From the NCBI RefSeq assembly GCF_003573695.1, contig NC_039363.1, positions 128,447,302 to 128,511,301 on the forward strand: a stretch of DNA of 64,000 bases, read 5' to 3'. Source of the DNA: Papaver somniferum. Lineage: Eukaryota > Streptophyta > Magnoliopsida > Ranunculales > Papaveraceae. Shown here in pieces: positions 47,203-59,084 of the stretch; the stretch's first letter is position 1; each line of letters opens with the position of its first letter. The notes below the pieces were generated by a model, which saw only the letters and a list, made by a program, of their open reading frames with translations, did not search any database and was not told the DNA's origin. The translations under genes and the position numbers were made by a program.

Positions 47203-48340
47203 GCACCTGTCTAGGTTCATGACGCCTGACAGTGCCTATTACGTAACAAGTATCACCTGAACACATCAGAATTACCAACCTCACTATTCTCCAATGCTGG
47301 ATTAACTAAGTATTCATTTATTAATATTAATTAGGCTTTAAACTTTTATTGAAACTGGTGTAAGTCTTATAAAATTTACTTCGTAAAATATATAGATAGT
47401 TCACAGCATTTTAAACAATTTTATTTATAATCATCGAAATTTATTTTATTTTTATTTATTATTTTTATATATATATTATTTATTTGTTTTACCAATATAA
47501 GTAATCCCAATTCGATTTTTACGTCAATTTATGATATCTTATACTTTTAACTTCACTGTAATACCATATATAAATTATCCAAATATTATCTACTATAGAT
47601 TGTTATTAACTTAATTACTCAAATACTATTACTACTACTTCGTGTATATTTGTTTCATTTTAGAAATTTACTAAGTCATTTAGACTAAAGATAATTTGCA
47701 ATTAGTTTAATTTACGAAACTTATTCGTAGATAACCGAAAATAATTTTCCATAGTTATTTAATCATAATTATTATTTTTACCGTTATATATCCTTATTGA
47801 AATTTTAGTTAAATTAAGTTCAATATGATACTAATTTGAGAAATGCTAACATTACTTATCAAAATCATTATTACTTTTATTATAATTTATAATTACTGTT
47901 ATAATATTTTGATTATATAGATTGATGGTTGGCTATTATTCTAGCTACTGTTACAAATATTATTAAGTTCCAAGAATATTATTAACATTTATGAAATTAT
48001 AAATTGTTGATTCTATGTATAAGTCAAGGTATTCAATAAATTTCTATGTGTCATTCTATCAATAATACTAAACTCACTAATTTTAGTATTGAATTATGTA
48101 CGTGTTCATACTTTTTAAATTAATTATTCCCAAATCCCTATTAGCTAAAGTCACTAGTGTACCCTAAATTTTTTTTTACTTCACACATACACAAACAATC
48201 AACCAAATAAATCTTTTAATTATTTATATCTTTTAGTGATTAAGGTTTATCTCACAACCCGACCCAGTACTAAACTAATTTATTTCACTAACTGGCACTG
48301 GCTATTCCTATCTTTTCCCATATAAGATCTAATAGTGGGC
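47203..48340. other. AT-rich region without genes
   Basis: Very AT-rich, no open frame with a domain on either strand. Lying downstream of the minus-strand PBS at 48341-48352, it may be a dead internal region. Confidence 0.45.
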
Positions 48341-48352
48341 TCTGATACCAAC
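48341..48352 (-). promoter_or_regulatory. Initiator-Met-tRNA PBS of an older minus-strand LTR element
   Basis: TGGTATCAGAGC on the minus strand, four bases after a possible LTR end GGGCGCTACA (plus strand TGTAGCGCCC from 48357). Confidence 0.65.
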
Positions 48353-48889
48353 ACTGTAGCGCCCACAAAGCTAACAACTGACTAATCCAAGAGATTAACT
48401 AAATAAAGAGGCACTAAGGATCTAAAACATTTACATGAACATCTGCTACAAAAACTTAACCCAAAAACTAGCCCCTCTTTGAAATATATACAATAACTCC
48501 TCTCAAATGATACATATACAATAGTCATTTGGTTTGTAAACATAATAAATATAGCATAAGTTAACTAATTAACGAAGTCAACTCCTCGAAGCTTCCGCTG
48601 CGCAACTCTGATCTGTCTCTGGAACTGAAAGTGGGAATGGGTGAGCACATCATCCCTAAAATGGGTGCCCAATAGGAATAACAACTAGCTTTCAAGTAAT
48701 CATTAATATGTTTCAAAGACAATGCAGGTTTTATCGAAAGTCGACAATACACAGAAAGACAGTAAAACACAAAGTAGAAACTTCTTCAAAGACATCCATA
48801 AATAATAGTAAACATCCATGTATGAGAGGTGTGTTGCCGCACATAAGGGAAGAGTAATATTGATGCAAATTCCACACCGAATAGGTAAT

Positions 48890-49032
48890 ACCGCGGTGTA
48901 TCTCCCTGGCCACAGAATACTGAATATATAAAAGAAGAATAATATTGCAGTGTATCGCCCTAGCCGTGTAATATTGTGGTGTATCGCCCTAGCCGTGTAA
49001 TATTGCGGTGTATCGCCCTAGCCATAGAATAC
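48890..49032. repeat. 29-bp tandem repeat, about four units
   Basis: GGTGTATCGCCCTAGCC recurs with 29-bp spacing (TAGCC at 48961, 48990, 49019), after a more divergent unit ending in CTGGCC. Confidence 0.85.
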
Positions 49033-50225
49033 TGATATTGTGTCGGTACACATCTCATACCACAAAAACCACACAAATATATGCATGAATTTCACAACAC
49101 AAAGATTGATTTGTAAAACAATAATGAATATAAGAGAGTTCGTTATCGATTCCCGCCTCTTTTGATGACAAGCCTCGCCTACCTCGAGATTCATGATCCA
49201 CTGGTTCATCCTTGATCGATCGTTGTTAATAAAGATCAATTTTTAATCATACAAGCACTCTAAGAGTTTATCCAAAAGGCTCACACAAGGCTCGTAACAT
49301 AATCTCAAACAATTCTCTAGCTATAGACTAAGTGAACTATCTAATGGTTCTAAACCCAAGTCCACAAAACAAGCCCAATAATCCAAGGCCTGGTCTAACT
49401 GTTCAACTAACGGTCTCTAACGGTCATCTAAGTCAACTAACGGTAAACGCCAGTCAAAGGTCAAAGTCCTGGTCAAAAGGGTCAACTGAGTCAAATCGGG
49501 TCAAGGATCTAACTCAGGTCAAGTCAGGGAAAATCGGTGAGTCGACTCAGTCCACAAGACTGATTCAGGTTATACAAACCAAGGCCCTTGCACAGGCCAA
49601 ACTCTCTGCTGCACAATCATGGTGCAACAACAACAGTCAGATTGGCTACAACTATACCAAGCTGCAAAACACTACAACTCTAAATCTTACATTCTGAGCT
49701 TCTTGTTTAACATTTCAAAATCAATTCATTCAACTCAAACAGAATTTATTCTAATAGAATTCTATACATTCAATACAATTGTAAATTAATCTTTACCTTG
49801 AACTGCATTCGTAGGCATCCATTAAGATCACTGTCATCATAACATTACAACCTATTTCAGCTTATATATTCAATCAGTAATTCCATAACCAACATCATTC
49901 TAAATAAACATAACTCCATCTTATCTTGATGTCAAACTCAGTCAGACAATGACTCATTTCAACCCTCAACAACTCCCTGTAATTCATCACATCCCCAGTT
50001 AAGCAACAACTACAGCTTCTCTCAATTTCATTACTCTACCAACAACACCTCTAACTTCACATTCAATTCTCCTTACGTAGTTCACTCCATGGTTATATAC
50101 CCACTCAACATTCACCAATTCCTAATACATACATCTAACTCCCCTGCAAGTCTGAGCAGACCCAGTTATAATTTACTAGACAAACCACCAGCACACTCAA
50201 TTACAACCATCTGCAAGAGTATCTA

Positions 50226-50634
50226 TGATACAGGAGTATCGTAGCAGTAGTTGAGCCTTGTTAAGGCTAGAGAGGAGTGTATGGAAGATACTAGAATTTG
50301 GTCGATAATTGTTGTTTGAACAACAAGTTTTGAGGTTTCATAACTTAGGTAGGATTCCTAGTTTAGATGAGTTTAAAATTCATAGTTTTATTACTTTTCC
50401 AGCAAGGTTACACTCCTATAAAAGGAGGAGAATTTTAGACTAAAAGGCAGGGAAAATCTCCGAGAGAACAACCAGTTTAAGGTTTGTAATAGAGTATTTT
50501 CTTTCACAATTAATAGAAGAAGAAGTTAGCAGCAATCATCGTATTCTTTTCTTTTGTTATTATATTCTTGTGATTCTTCCAATCTTTGTTCCAAGCAGTA
50601 CTGAATCTAGGTACCACTGATCGATTACGTATCA
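50226..50634 (+). repeat. Element E 5' LTR
   Basis: 409 bp, TATA box TATAAAAG at 50417-50424, ends GTATCA. Confidence 0.95.
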
Positions 50635-50636
50635 AG

Positions 50637-50648
50637 TGGTATCAGAGC
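50637..50648 (+). promoter_or_regulatory. Element E PBS (initiator Met tRNA)
   Basis: TGGTATCAGAGC two bases after the LTR. Confidence 0.95.
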
Positions 50649-50671
50649 CACGTTCTTACTTCCAGGGTTAG

Positions 50672-51540
50672 TTGTGGTGCATGGTCTCAACACGAAATCG
50701 GTATACCCGATCAGGAGAAGATACTCTCGTTATGCCAGACACAAGGAGACCTATAGGAAGTATTAAAGTTAAGATGGGAAGTGAAGATGAAAAGAATCCT
50801 AAGCTATCAAACGAAGATAAAATTGCAAAGCTTGAGCTTCAGATCCAAACTTTGACAGACACCTTCGCAGAGTTCATCAAAGCAAGTGCTAGTAAAACTA
50901 AGCAGGGGAAAAAGGGTACAAAGGAAGGTGAAAAAGAAAGCTCTTCAGAAGAAGAAGAAGAAGAAAAAAAAGAAAAAGAAGACGAAGTCTTAAACAAAAA
51001 CCCATATGGAGGTATGAAAGTTGAGTTTAAACTCGAGATATCTGATTATGATGGAGTCATGGAAGCTGAGAAACTTGATGGTTGGTTGTACAAGTTGGAA
51101 ACATACTTCACAGTAACTTGTTGAGTCACAAAAGATCTGTTTTGCAAGTCTGAAATTATCTAACCATGCCTCAACATGGTGGAAGGCTTACAAAAGGAGG
51201 AATGATATATAACACATGACTTGGCCACAATTTAAGAATGTCATGAGGAAGCACTTTTATCCTGTTGGCTATTTAGATAAAAGATGGTTCAAGTGGAAGC
51301 ATCTCCGACAACGATATCAACAAAGTGTCCAATATTACACTACAAAATTTTACAATTAAGCTCTGGCGTTGGATGTAGATATTACTAGTGATGGGCTTTC
51401 CGAAAGTACAATGGAGGACTTGTCGATATACAAAGAGAGTTGAAGCTTTTCAGTGTACAAGATATTAAAGATGTTATAACTAAAGTTGTGGCCATTGAAC
51501 AGAAAACTAGAGGTGCAGCAGGATCAGAAACAAGAGAATT
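50672..51540 (+). pseudogene. Element E gag, N-terminal part, degenerate
   Basis: An open frame of 150 codons begins at 50672 with MVSTRNR-like start (an inner Met at 50681 fits gag better), a Lys/Glu-rich acidic stretch (~85-105) and the capsid start YGGMKVEFKLEISDYDG. It stops at 51122. From 51125 to 51540 gag homology continues only in pieces across frames with several stops (for example WPQFKNVMRKHFYPVGY-like reading near 51225-51275). The zinc knuckle is in the next entry. Gag would form the particle; this copy cannot. Confidence 0.8.
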
Positions 51541-51543
51541 GCT

Positions 51544-54500
51544 ATGAAAGGAGAAGATAGGACTCCAAGAAAGGTTGAGACAAAGAACAAGTCTCAGCTA
51601 GATGAACGAGAAGAAAGAATGTGTGAACATTGCAAGGAGAAGGGACATATAAAATACACTTGTTGGATTCTATATCCACATCTTAAACCGAATAAATTGC
51701 GTGATTCTGAAAGTCAAAGGAGCTTTAAGAAAAATACCATGCTCGCAGAGGCTAATGATGCTGAGACAATCTGTGAAATAGACCAACCAGATCCAAAGAT
51801 CATGTTGATGACAAGGATGACATACACAGAACAGATGAATCTCCATGAAGAATTATTCCATGTCAAGATTCAGGTAATACAAAGTATTGTCGAGGCCATC
51901 ATCGACTCTACTAGTCAAGAGAACTTAATTTCAGAGAAATCGGTATAGCAAATAGGGTTAGTCACAACTCCACATCCAAAACCCTACCCATTAGGGTGGA
52001 TACAGAAGGATACTGAACTTCAGGTAACAATGCAGTGTCGGTTCAAATATGTTATCACTGATAAATTTATTGATGAGGTTGTTTGTGATAATGTGTCATT
52101 AGATGTAGCACAAGTTATTTTTGGAAATCCATATTTATGGGAACGAGATGTTGTTCTTTATCACAGAGAGCGTGTTTATTTGTTCAAGAAAGATGGAAAG
52201 GAATTTCGAATTCTATCTAACAAAATCCATTTACCCATGAAGCTGGTCACCACAAATCAAGTCAAAATATTGATCAACACTTGTGGAAAGTTTACTTTAC
52301 TATTAATCAGACTTGTAGTTGCAAATGAAAAGAAGGTAGTACTACATACAACACTATCCACAAGTCAACTAAGTGAAGTGAATTTACTGAAGAAGAAGTT
52401 TATGGATCTATTTCAATAATAAGTCACCATACCACCTAAAAGAAGCATTGAACATGAAATTACGCTAGTTGGAGACGCCTCCCTACCAAATTTAGGATTG
52501 TATAGGACTTCTATAATTGAGTCTGAAGAAATTAAGAAACAAGTACATGAATTATTTGATCAAAGGGTAATAGTGCCCAGTTGCTATCCCTGTGGCTCTC
52601 CAGTTCTGCTTGTACCGAATAAGGATGGAAGATGGAGAATGTGTGTGGATTACCGAGCTCTAAGCAAGATCACTATCAAAAACAGATACCCGTTACCAAG
52701 GATCGACGATCTTCTTGATCAACTAGGAGATGCCATATTATTTACTAAACTTGATCTCAAGTATGGATATCATCAGGTACGGATTAAAGAACAAGACACG
52801 TGGAAAACAACATTTAAGACTCGACAAGGATTGTTTGAGTGGCTCGTTATACCCTTTGGACTATGTAATGCACCGGCTACCTTCATGCGACTCATGAATG
52901 AGGTATTACGAGCTTTTATTGATGATTTTGTCATAGTATATTTAGATGATATCTTGATTTTCATCAAGACATGGGAGGAGCATTTGATACATATATCCAA
53001 GGTATTGTCTGTGTTGAGGGAGAATTCCTTAAGATTGAATGAGAATAAATGTGAGTTTTCTAGACAAGAGTTAGTTTTTCTTGGTTTTGTGATTGGAAAA
53101 GGGAAAATTAAGGTCGACCCAGGGAAGGTTGCTGTTATCTCTGCATGGCCAGCACCTAGAAATATTACTGAGGTTCGAAGTTTTCTAGGGGCTTGTCAAT
53201 ATTTATGAAAGTTCATACGACATTTCTCCCAAATAGCAGCTCCATTACATGGCTTAACTAAGGCCACTGCCATATTCAAGTGGGATCCTAAACATGAAGC
53301 TACTTTTCAATTGTTGAAGAGAAAGATTTCAGAAGCACCAGTTTTAACCTTACCTAATTTGCAGAGACCTTTTGAAGTAGAAACAGATGCTTCGAATTAT
53401 GCTTTAGGGGCAATATTGTTGCAAGATGGAAAACCAGTTGCATATCACTCAGAAATGTTCACCGGAACAGTTCAAAACTATCATATGTACGATAAAGAGT
53501 TGTATGCTATGCATCAGGCTATGAAGCCTTGGAGACCATATCTGCTGGGAAAACAAGTCATGGTTCATACGGATCACAAACCTTTACAATATCTGCAGAC
53601 TTAATCTTAGTTGCAACAAGCTCGACATATGAAATGGGCCTCCTACTTGGAAAAGTTCGGTATTCACGTCAAGTATAAGCAAGGGGTAACAAATAAGTTA
53701 GCAGACATGCTGTCAAGACCACCTCCTAATATGGCTTTACTTGTAGCAATGCAGTCTCAACCATTATTTCCAAGTAACTACATACAAGGTTATGAAGGAG
53801 ATGAAGATTTCAAAGGAGCATACCAGAAATTAAGTCAAGGACATTCAAGTGAGTTCCGTTTAGTGGATGGTTTGATGTATAAAGGTACAGTCTTGTGTGT
53901 ACCTCAAGGGAAAGATAGAATACATTGGATAAGAGAAGCATATACTTCTCGTATAGATGTTCATTTTGGTATGTAGAAGACATTTCTTAACTTGAAGCGG
54001 TATATGTACTGGACAAAAATGCATCTCGATGTCTCCAAGTATATTCGAGGGTGTGTTCTATGCAATACTTCAAAACCAGCTAATAGGAAGAGAGGATTGT
54101 TTATCCCATTACCAGTTCCTACCAGACCATGGGAAAGCATTTCAATGGATTTTCTAGGAGGTTTACCAATAACTAAAACAGTGAATGATTACATCTTTGT
54201 TATGGTTGATAGGTTCAACAAGATGATCAATTTAATTCCTTGTAAAAAGACAGTGTCAGGAGAAGGTGCAGCCAAGTTATTTTTTCACCATGTTTGGAAA
54301 CATTTTGGTTTACCAACTTCTATTATCTCTGATAGAGATAGTCGCTTTCTAGGTCAATTTTGGACCAAGTTATGGAATCTGATGGACACAAGAATCAAGC
54401 ATAGCGCTGATTTTCATCCTCAAACGGACGAACAAATAGAGGTAGTAAATAGAACTTTAGTTCATCTTTTACGAGGGTATCACTCTAAGCATCCTAATAC

Positions 54501-55239
54501 TTGGGATGATAGTTTACCTTACATACAGTTCTCCTTTAATAGAGCTTTTCATGGATCTACTATGAAGTCTCCATTTGAAGTGTGTCTAGGTTATTTACCT
54601 CAGAGTTCATTTGATATGGGTTTTTCTACTTCACAAGGTATAGTATCAACAGAAGAAGAAGACAATATAGCTCAAAAGTTTATTGAAAAAATAAACAAGA
54701 TACATACTTTATTAGAAGCTCATCTACAAAAGTCGCAAGCTAAATATAAGGCTAAACATGATAAACATCGTGTTCCTTGTAATTTTTCTAAAGGATATTT
54801 GGTTTGGCTACGAATAGGGAAAGAGCGGCTTAAAGGTGAAGGAAAGAAGCTTAAACCCATACGCTACGGACCTTTCAAGATATTGAAGCAAGTTGGGGAT
54901 AATGATTTTCAGTTGGATTTACCACCTTACATGCATATATATTCTGTCATCAATGTAGAATACTTGAAGCTCTTCGAACCTCCACTACTTAATGAAGATG
55001 ATCAAGAGTTAAAGCTGCCACCAGTAGAAGACTTGTGGATAGATCGAGAGGAAATTCTCAAAAAGGATTGTATTGTTGAAACGAAAATAACACTTACCAG
55101 GAGAGGTGATCGTGTTATGTTTCGTGTGGGACGTACAGGACAAGTACCAAGCAAAGAAAAATGGTACAACAAGGAACATGGTGAGGCTGAGTTTCCCCAC
55201 CTTCAACTCAAAGCTTCTACGGGAGTTTCAGCTTCCTAA
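51544..55239 (+). pseudogene. Element E gag-pol: zinc knuckle, protease, RT, RNase H, integrase, chromo-like tail; one frame with seven nonsense codons
   Basis: All segments lie in a single frame. CCHC knuckle CEHCKEKGHIKYTC near residue 30. Protease site IIDSTSQENLIS has Ser/Thr-rich D-S-T in place of D-S/T-G. RT (52560-53200) has LDLKYGYHQ and the catalytic YLDD. RNase H has TDASNYALGAIL, DKELYA and HTDHKPLQYL. Integrase: the zinc domain retains HFG and CVLC but the first His reads Tyr; the core Asp (SMDFLGG), Asp (SDRDSRF) and Glu (TDEQIEVVNR) are all present. The tail after 55020 (REEILKKDCIVETK ... KEKWYNKE) resembles a chromodomain without a clear aromatic cage. Stops: 51946, 52417, 52420, 53206, 53602, 53608, 53974. 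No frameshift was found. Confidence 0.9.
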
Positions 55240-55252
55240 AAATGGGGAGCCA
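55239..55252 (+). promoter_or_regulatory. Element E polypurine tract
   Basis: AAAATGGGGAGCCA directly before the 3' LTR. Confidence 0.7.
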
Positions 55253-55661
55253 TGATACAGGAGTATCGTAGAAGTAGTTGAGCCTTGTTAAGGCTAGAGA
55301 GGAGTGTCTAGAAGATACTAGAAGTTGGTCGACAATTGTTGTTTGAACAACAAGTTTTGAGGTTTCCTAACTTAGGTAGGATTCCTAGTTTAGATGAGTT
55401 TAAAACTCATAGTTTTATTATTTTTCCAGCAAGTTTACACTCCTATAAAAGGAGGAGAATTATATACTAAAAGGAAGGGGAAATCTCCGAGAGAACAACC
55501 AGTTTAAGGTTTGTACTAGAGTATTTTCTTTCACAATTAATAGAAGAAGAAGTTCGCAGCAATCATCGTATTATTTTCTTTTGTTAATCTATTCTTGTGA
55601 TTCTTCCAATCTTTGTTCTAAGCAGTACTGACTCTAGGTACCACTGATCGATTACGTATCA
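55253..55661 (+). repeat. Element E 3' LTR
   Basis: 409 bp, same TATA position (55444-55451), ends GTATCA; followed by ATCTC. Confidence 0.95.
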
Positions 55662-56272
55662 ATCTCATGAATCAACAACATACATAACAACCACTCTCAA
55701 CATCTTCTTCAGATTCACCACCACCAGTTACTCCCTGTAACTTATTTATAATATAAATATCACCCACTTCTTTCTAAACTCATCCCATTCTTAGTTTTTT
55801 TCATAATCACATAAACCCAACCACAGAAATTGCATAACTTAACTAAAATCATAGGGAAATAACAATTACCTTAAGTCTGAATTACTCAAGCGATTAGACT
55901 TAAATTTCTTCTTTAATTTGATTTGATTCAAAACTTCATCTTCAACCAGCATCCATTAAATTCTCCTTACCTTTACTGTTTCTCAGAAACCCTAAAGTAA
56001 CTTCCCAAATTAGAACTCCTCCAATTCGAACACCGACAACACATTCAATTCATCACATCAACCAGACTCATCTCTAATCTTTCCGCTGAACTCTCAACTT
56101 CATCTTCTACATCTTCTCTGAAGTTCATACAAACCTTAACTCACTGATTCTTCCTCAAGAACAGTTATACATCGACAATTAAGCAATAACCCCCTCAATC
56201 TTCATCTAACAACATCCCAATTAACCAATTTACTCCATACGAATTCAATAATAAATTTGCAAACCCTAACTT

Positions 56273-59084
56273 TGAAAAGGCGAGGGTACCCAAATATACC
56301 TCAAGCTAAAACTTTTCCTACCTATAAGTCCTTTATCCAAAAGTGACTGTCTATGGACTGAGTCGAGAAAATACAATTAATAGGTTCACACTTCATGTGA
56401 TCGTCTATGGATACGAGATCGAGACAATACAACAACGAAGTATGTTTACTTGATACAAAGGTTCAGACTTAACCAAACACAATAGGATTGCTTATCAAGT
56501 AAATAGGAATTAACGTTTGTGTATTTCACTTTAATTATAATAAAACAATTATAATGTAGAAAATAAAAGTAAATGACAAAACAAGATTTTGTTGACGAGG
56601 AAAACTGCAAATGCAGAAAAACCCCGGTACCTAGTCCAGAAGTGAATACTCTCAGGATTAAGCCGCTACACAAAATTACACTAACTTCGTATAGTTGAGA
56701 CCAAGTAACTAACCCTATAGTTCAGCTAGTTTCGTTTGTATTCCCACGCCTCCAACTTATAAATAAGTCAGTACTTGGATCAATCCCTTTAATTCGTATT
56801 CCAAACAGTAAAGGAACAAGAAATCTGTTTGGTATCAACTCTATTCAACCAAGTGGTATGAGTCGGACAAAGGCTCTTCCGTTTATCTCCACATAAACTC
56901 CTTCGTCAGGTCTAGATCTATCTTATGTTCAATCACCCAAAGGTAATCGATTAAGATTAAGCCAACAACACCTTTAATCCGAAGAACCGTGCTGATGCTG
57001 ATCTACTCAATTAATCAATCCAATCTAGCACAAGGATAAACCGATTATTAATTGGATCCTCTTTTACCGAAACAAGTATTGTGCACACCAAAGATTGTAA
57101 AACCCAAGTCAGATCTTCAATATCTTCTTTGTCTTCAAATCTTCTTAAATCTTCAATAAAAACCTGCACACAATCACTTGAATATCTTGTGATCAATCAC
57201 GCACAGAACGGAGTCTGTTAACAATGGATTATCACAAGATCGTCTTTAGAACTAACAACAGTCTAAAAATCCCTGTCGAAACTTTGAACTAGTTTGAGTG
57301 AATCTTATATCAGAAGAGAAGATTCTCAAGAATAAACAAACTAGGGGCAATCAGATTTCAACCGCCGTTAGTCAATGAAATCAATCGAAAACAAAGATAA
57401 ACCGCAATTATCTAGTTTCCCACCAACGGGTCGCGCTAGAGATTCTCAATCCCAAAGAAGACTTTAAACTGAGCGGCTGTAAGAGATTTCACCTAATTAG
57501 ATTACTCTCCTCTCCGATGGGCGGCTACATCAGTAACAACAACAAAAGAATAAATTTGTTGTTACGAAGGATTAGTTTGCTAGAAAGGAAAACTTCGTGT
57601 ATTTATAGACAAGGAAGTTTGGACACCACGGAATTTCCAAAACCGAAAATATTCTCAAGATATTCATTAAGGCACAAATTCGGTTTCCATAATTCCTGGA
57701 AATGCTCTGTCCAAAAATAACGATCGAAATCTCTCGGAAAATCTAATTAATAAATGCACATTACTAATTCTGTAATTTCCCTATAAAATGAAATTAATAA
57801 CCTTAATTAAAAGATTCTTAACTTATTTATGTTTCGGTCCTGGGATTCTCTTCCCTTAGCCGTTAAGGAATATCTTTGAACAATTATAGAAATAAACATT
57901 CACAGCATGTCTTCAAAGTTTGTCGACATCTTTACTTTGTAAGTTCTCTTTCACACTTACAACCTTGAAACCGATTTGCCACACTTCCAAACAAGTTTTA
58001 GAATTGGTTCATCTGACTTTCAAGAACTATGTGATTGATCAAACCAACATTCAATCACAATCATGGGTTTAACGGTTCTACCAAAATAAGTTTCAGTTCT
58101 ACCTCCATGTGAGTACTACGCATAGTCTTACTTGCTTCCCAAAGATTCGGTTTACTAAGTACTAGGATCGGTTCCCCACATATATATGGTATCTAACTTA
58201 TATGTGTTGCACATGTCCATAGGATCGGTTCTCCTTTCTGCTATAAACCTTGCTGCACCCCTTACAAGGATCGGTTCCCCTTAATGTACTGCACCCCTTA
58301 CAAGGATCGGTTCCCTTTCCATTACTAGGATCGGTTCCCTTTCCCTTACTAGGATCGGTTCCCTTTCCCCAAGGTCAGACATAATCTGATCATACCACAG
58401 GTGATTACTTAAGATTGGTTTTACTAATAAAAGTTATACCAATACATAAGTCAGGACTTTGTGAATAGTTCTACCAAGAACACAACAAGTTGTGAGCGGT
58501 TATACTCTATCACACATATTGGTTGTTTATAAGATATGCAATGAATAACAAAACCAATAACTCCTGGCAATTTCCTTTTCAGTTCCAAAAAAGTTTATGA
58601 ACTTACTTCCTTATAACACATGTAAACATTGTTCCCTAGGATGAAATCCTCACCTCATACCCATACATAATCATAATAGCATTCAAATGATTATGGCGAT
58701 GTCTTATCTACAAATTTTAATGTCTAAGCAATAAACCTCGTATTGTATTCCTTAATACTATGTCTATCTAGAGTTCAAATATGCTTCACAGTTATGTTTT
58801 CAATATGCACGACTTGAAAGATACGTTAGGGAATGAAACAGTTCAAGTCAAATATAACTAACCTCAAGTGGAAGGATGATTGTTGTCGTTGTATCTCCTT
58901 GCTTCTTCACATCTTCGCAATACTTGTAATATCTCATATCCTAATACTTTCAAGATAACCTATACGAAGTTTAACTCTAGTACATAATCAAACGACTCTT
59001 AACATGAGTTTTGATTCACTAAAATATGACACCCAAACTTGACATACCAACGCTTGGTGGGTTCAACCGAGCAACGCTCTAACA
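56273..59084 (-). repeat. R-D: copia-like 3' LTR (2812 bp)
   Basis: Full match to R-B from TGAAAAGGCGAGGG (56273) to GCTCTAACA (59084). Minus-strand TATAAATA lies near 57598-57606. The GGATCGGTTCCC array is at about 58220-58370 with fewer units than R-B. Left flank AACTT; the partner duplication is outside the window. Confidence 0.85.

Larger units (their letters stand above)
50221..55666 (+). mobile_element. Element E: full-length Ty3/gypsy chromovirus (50226-55661) with target duplication
   Basis: 409-bp LTRs (50226-50634, 55253-55661) with TGATAC...GTATCA ends, Met-tRNA PBS at 50637, polypurine tract before 55253, and flanks ATCTA / ATCTC (four of five identical). Domain order gag - zinc knuckle - protease - RT - RNase H - integrase - chromo-like tail marks Ty3/gypsy of the chromovirus branch; the small size is in the range of the Reina clade, though I cannot place it by phylogeny. 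By hand count the LTRs differ at about 20 of 409 positions. Confidence 0.95.
48357..56272 (-). repeat. LTR-like region split by element E (48357-50225 and 55662-56272)
   Basis: Begins TGTAGCGCCC next to the minus-strand PBS, so it is probably the 5' LTR of an old element; the far end was not found before R-D starts at 56273. It contains 29-bp tandem units (48890-49032) and a GTCAA cluster (49432-49520). Only short featureless frames occur (for example 49332-49697). Extent is uncertain. Confidence 0.4.
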
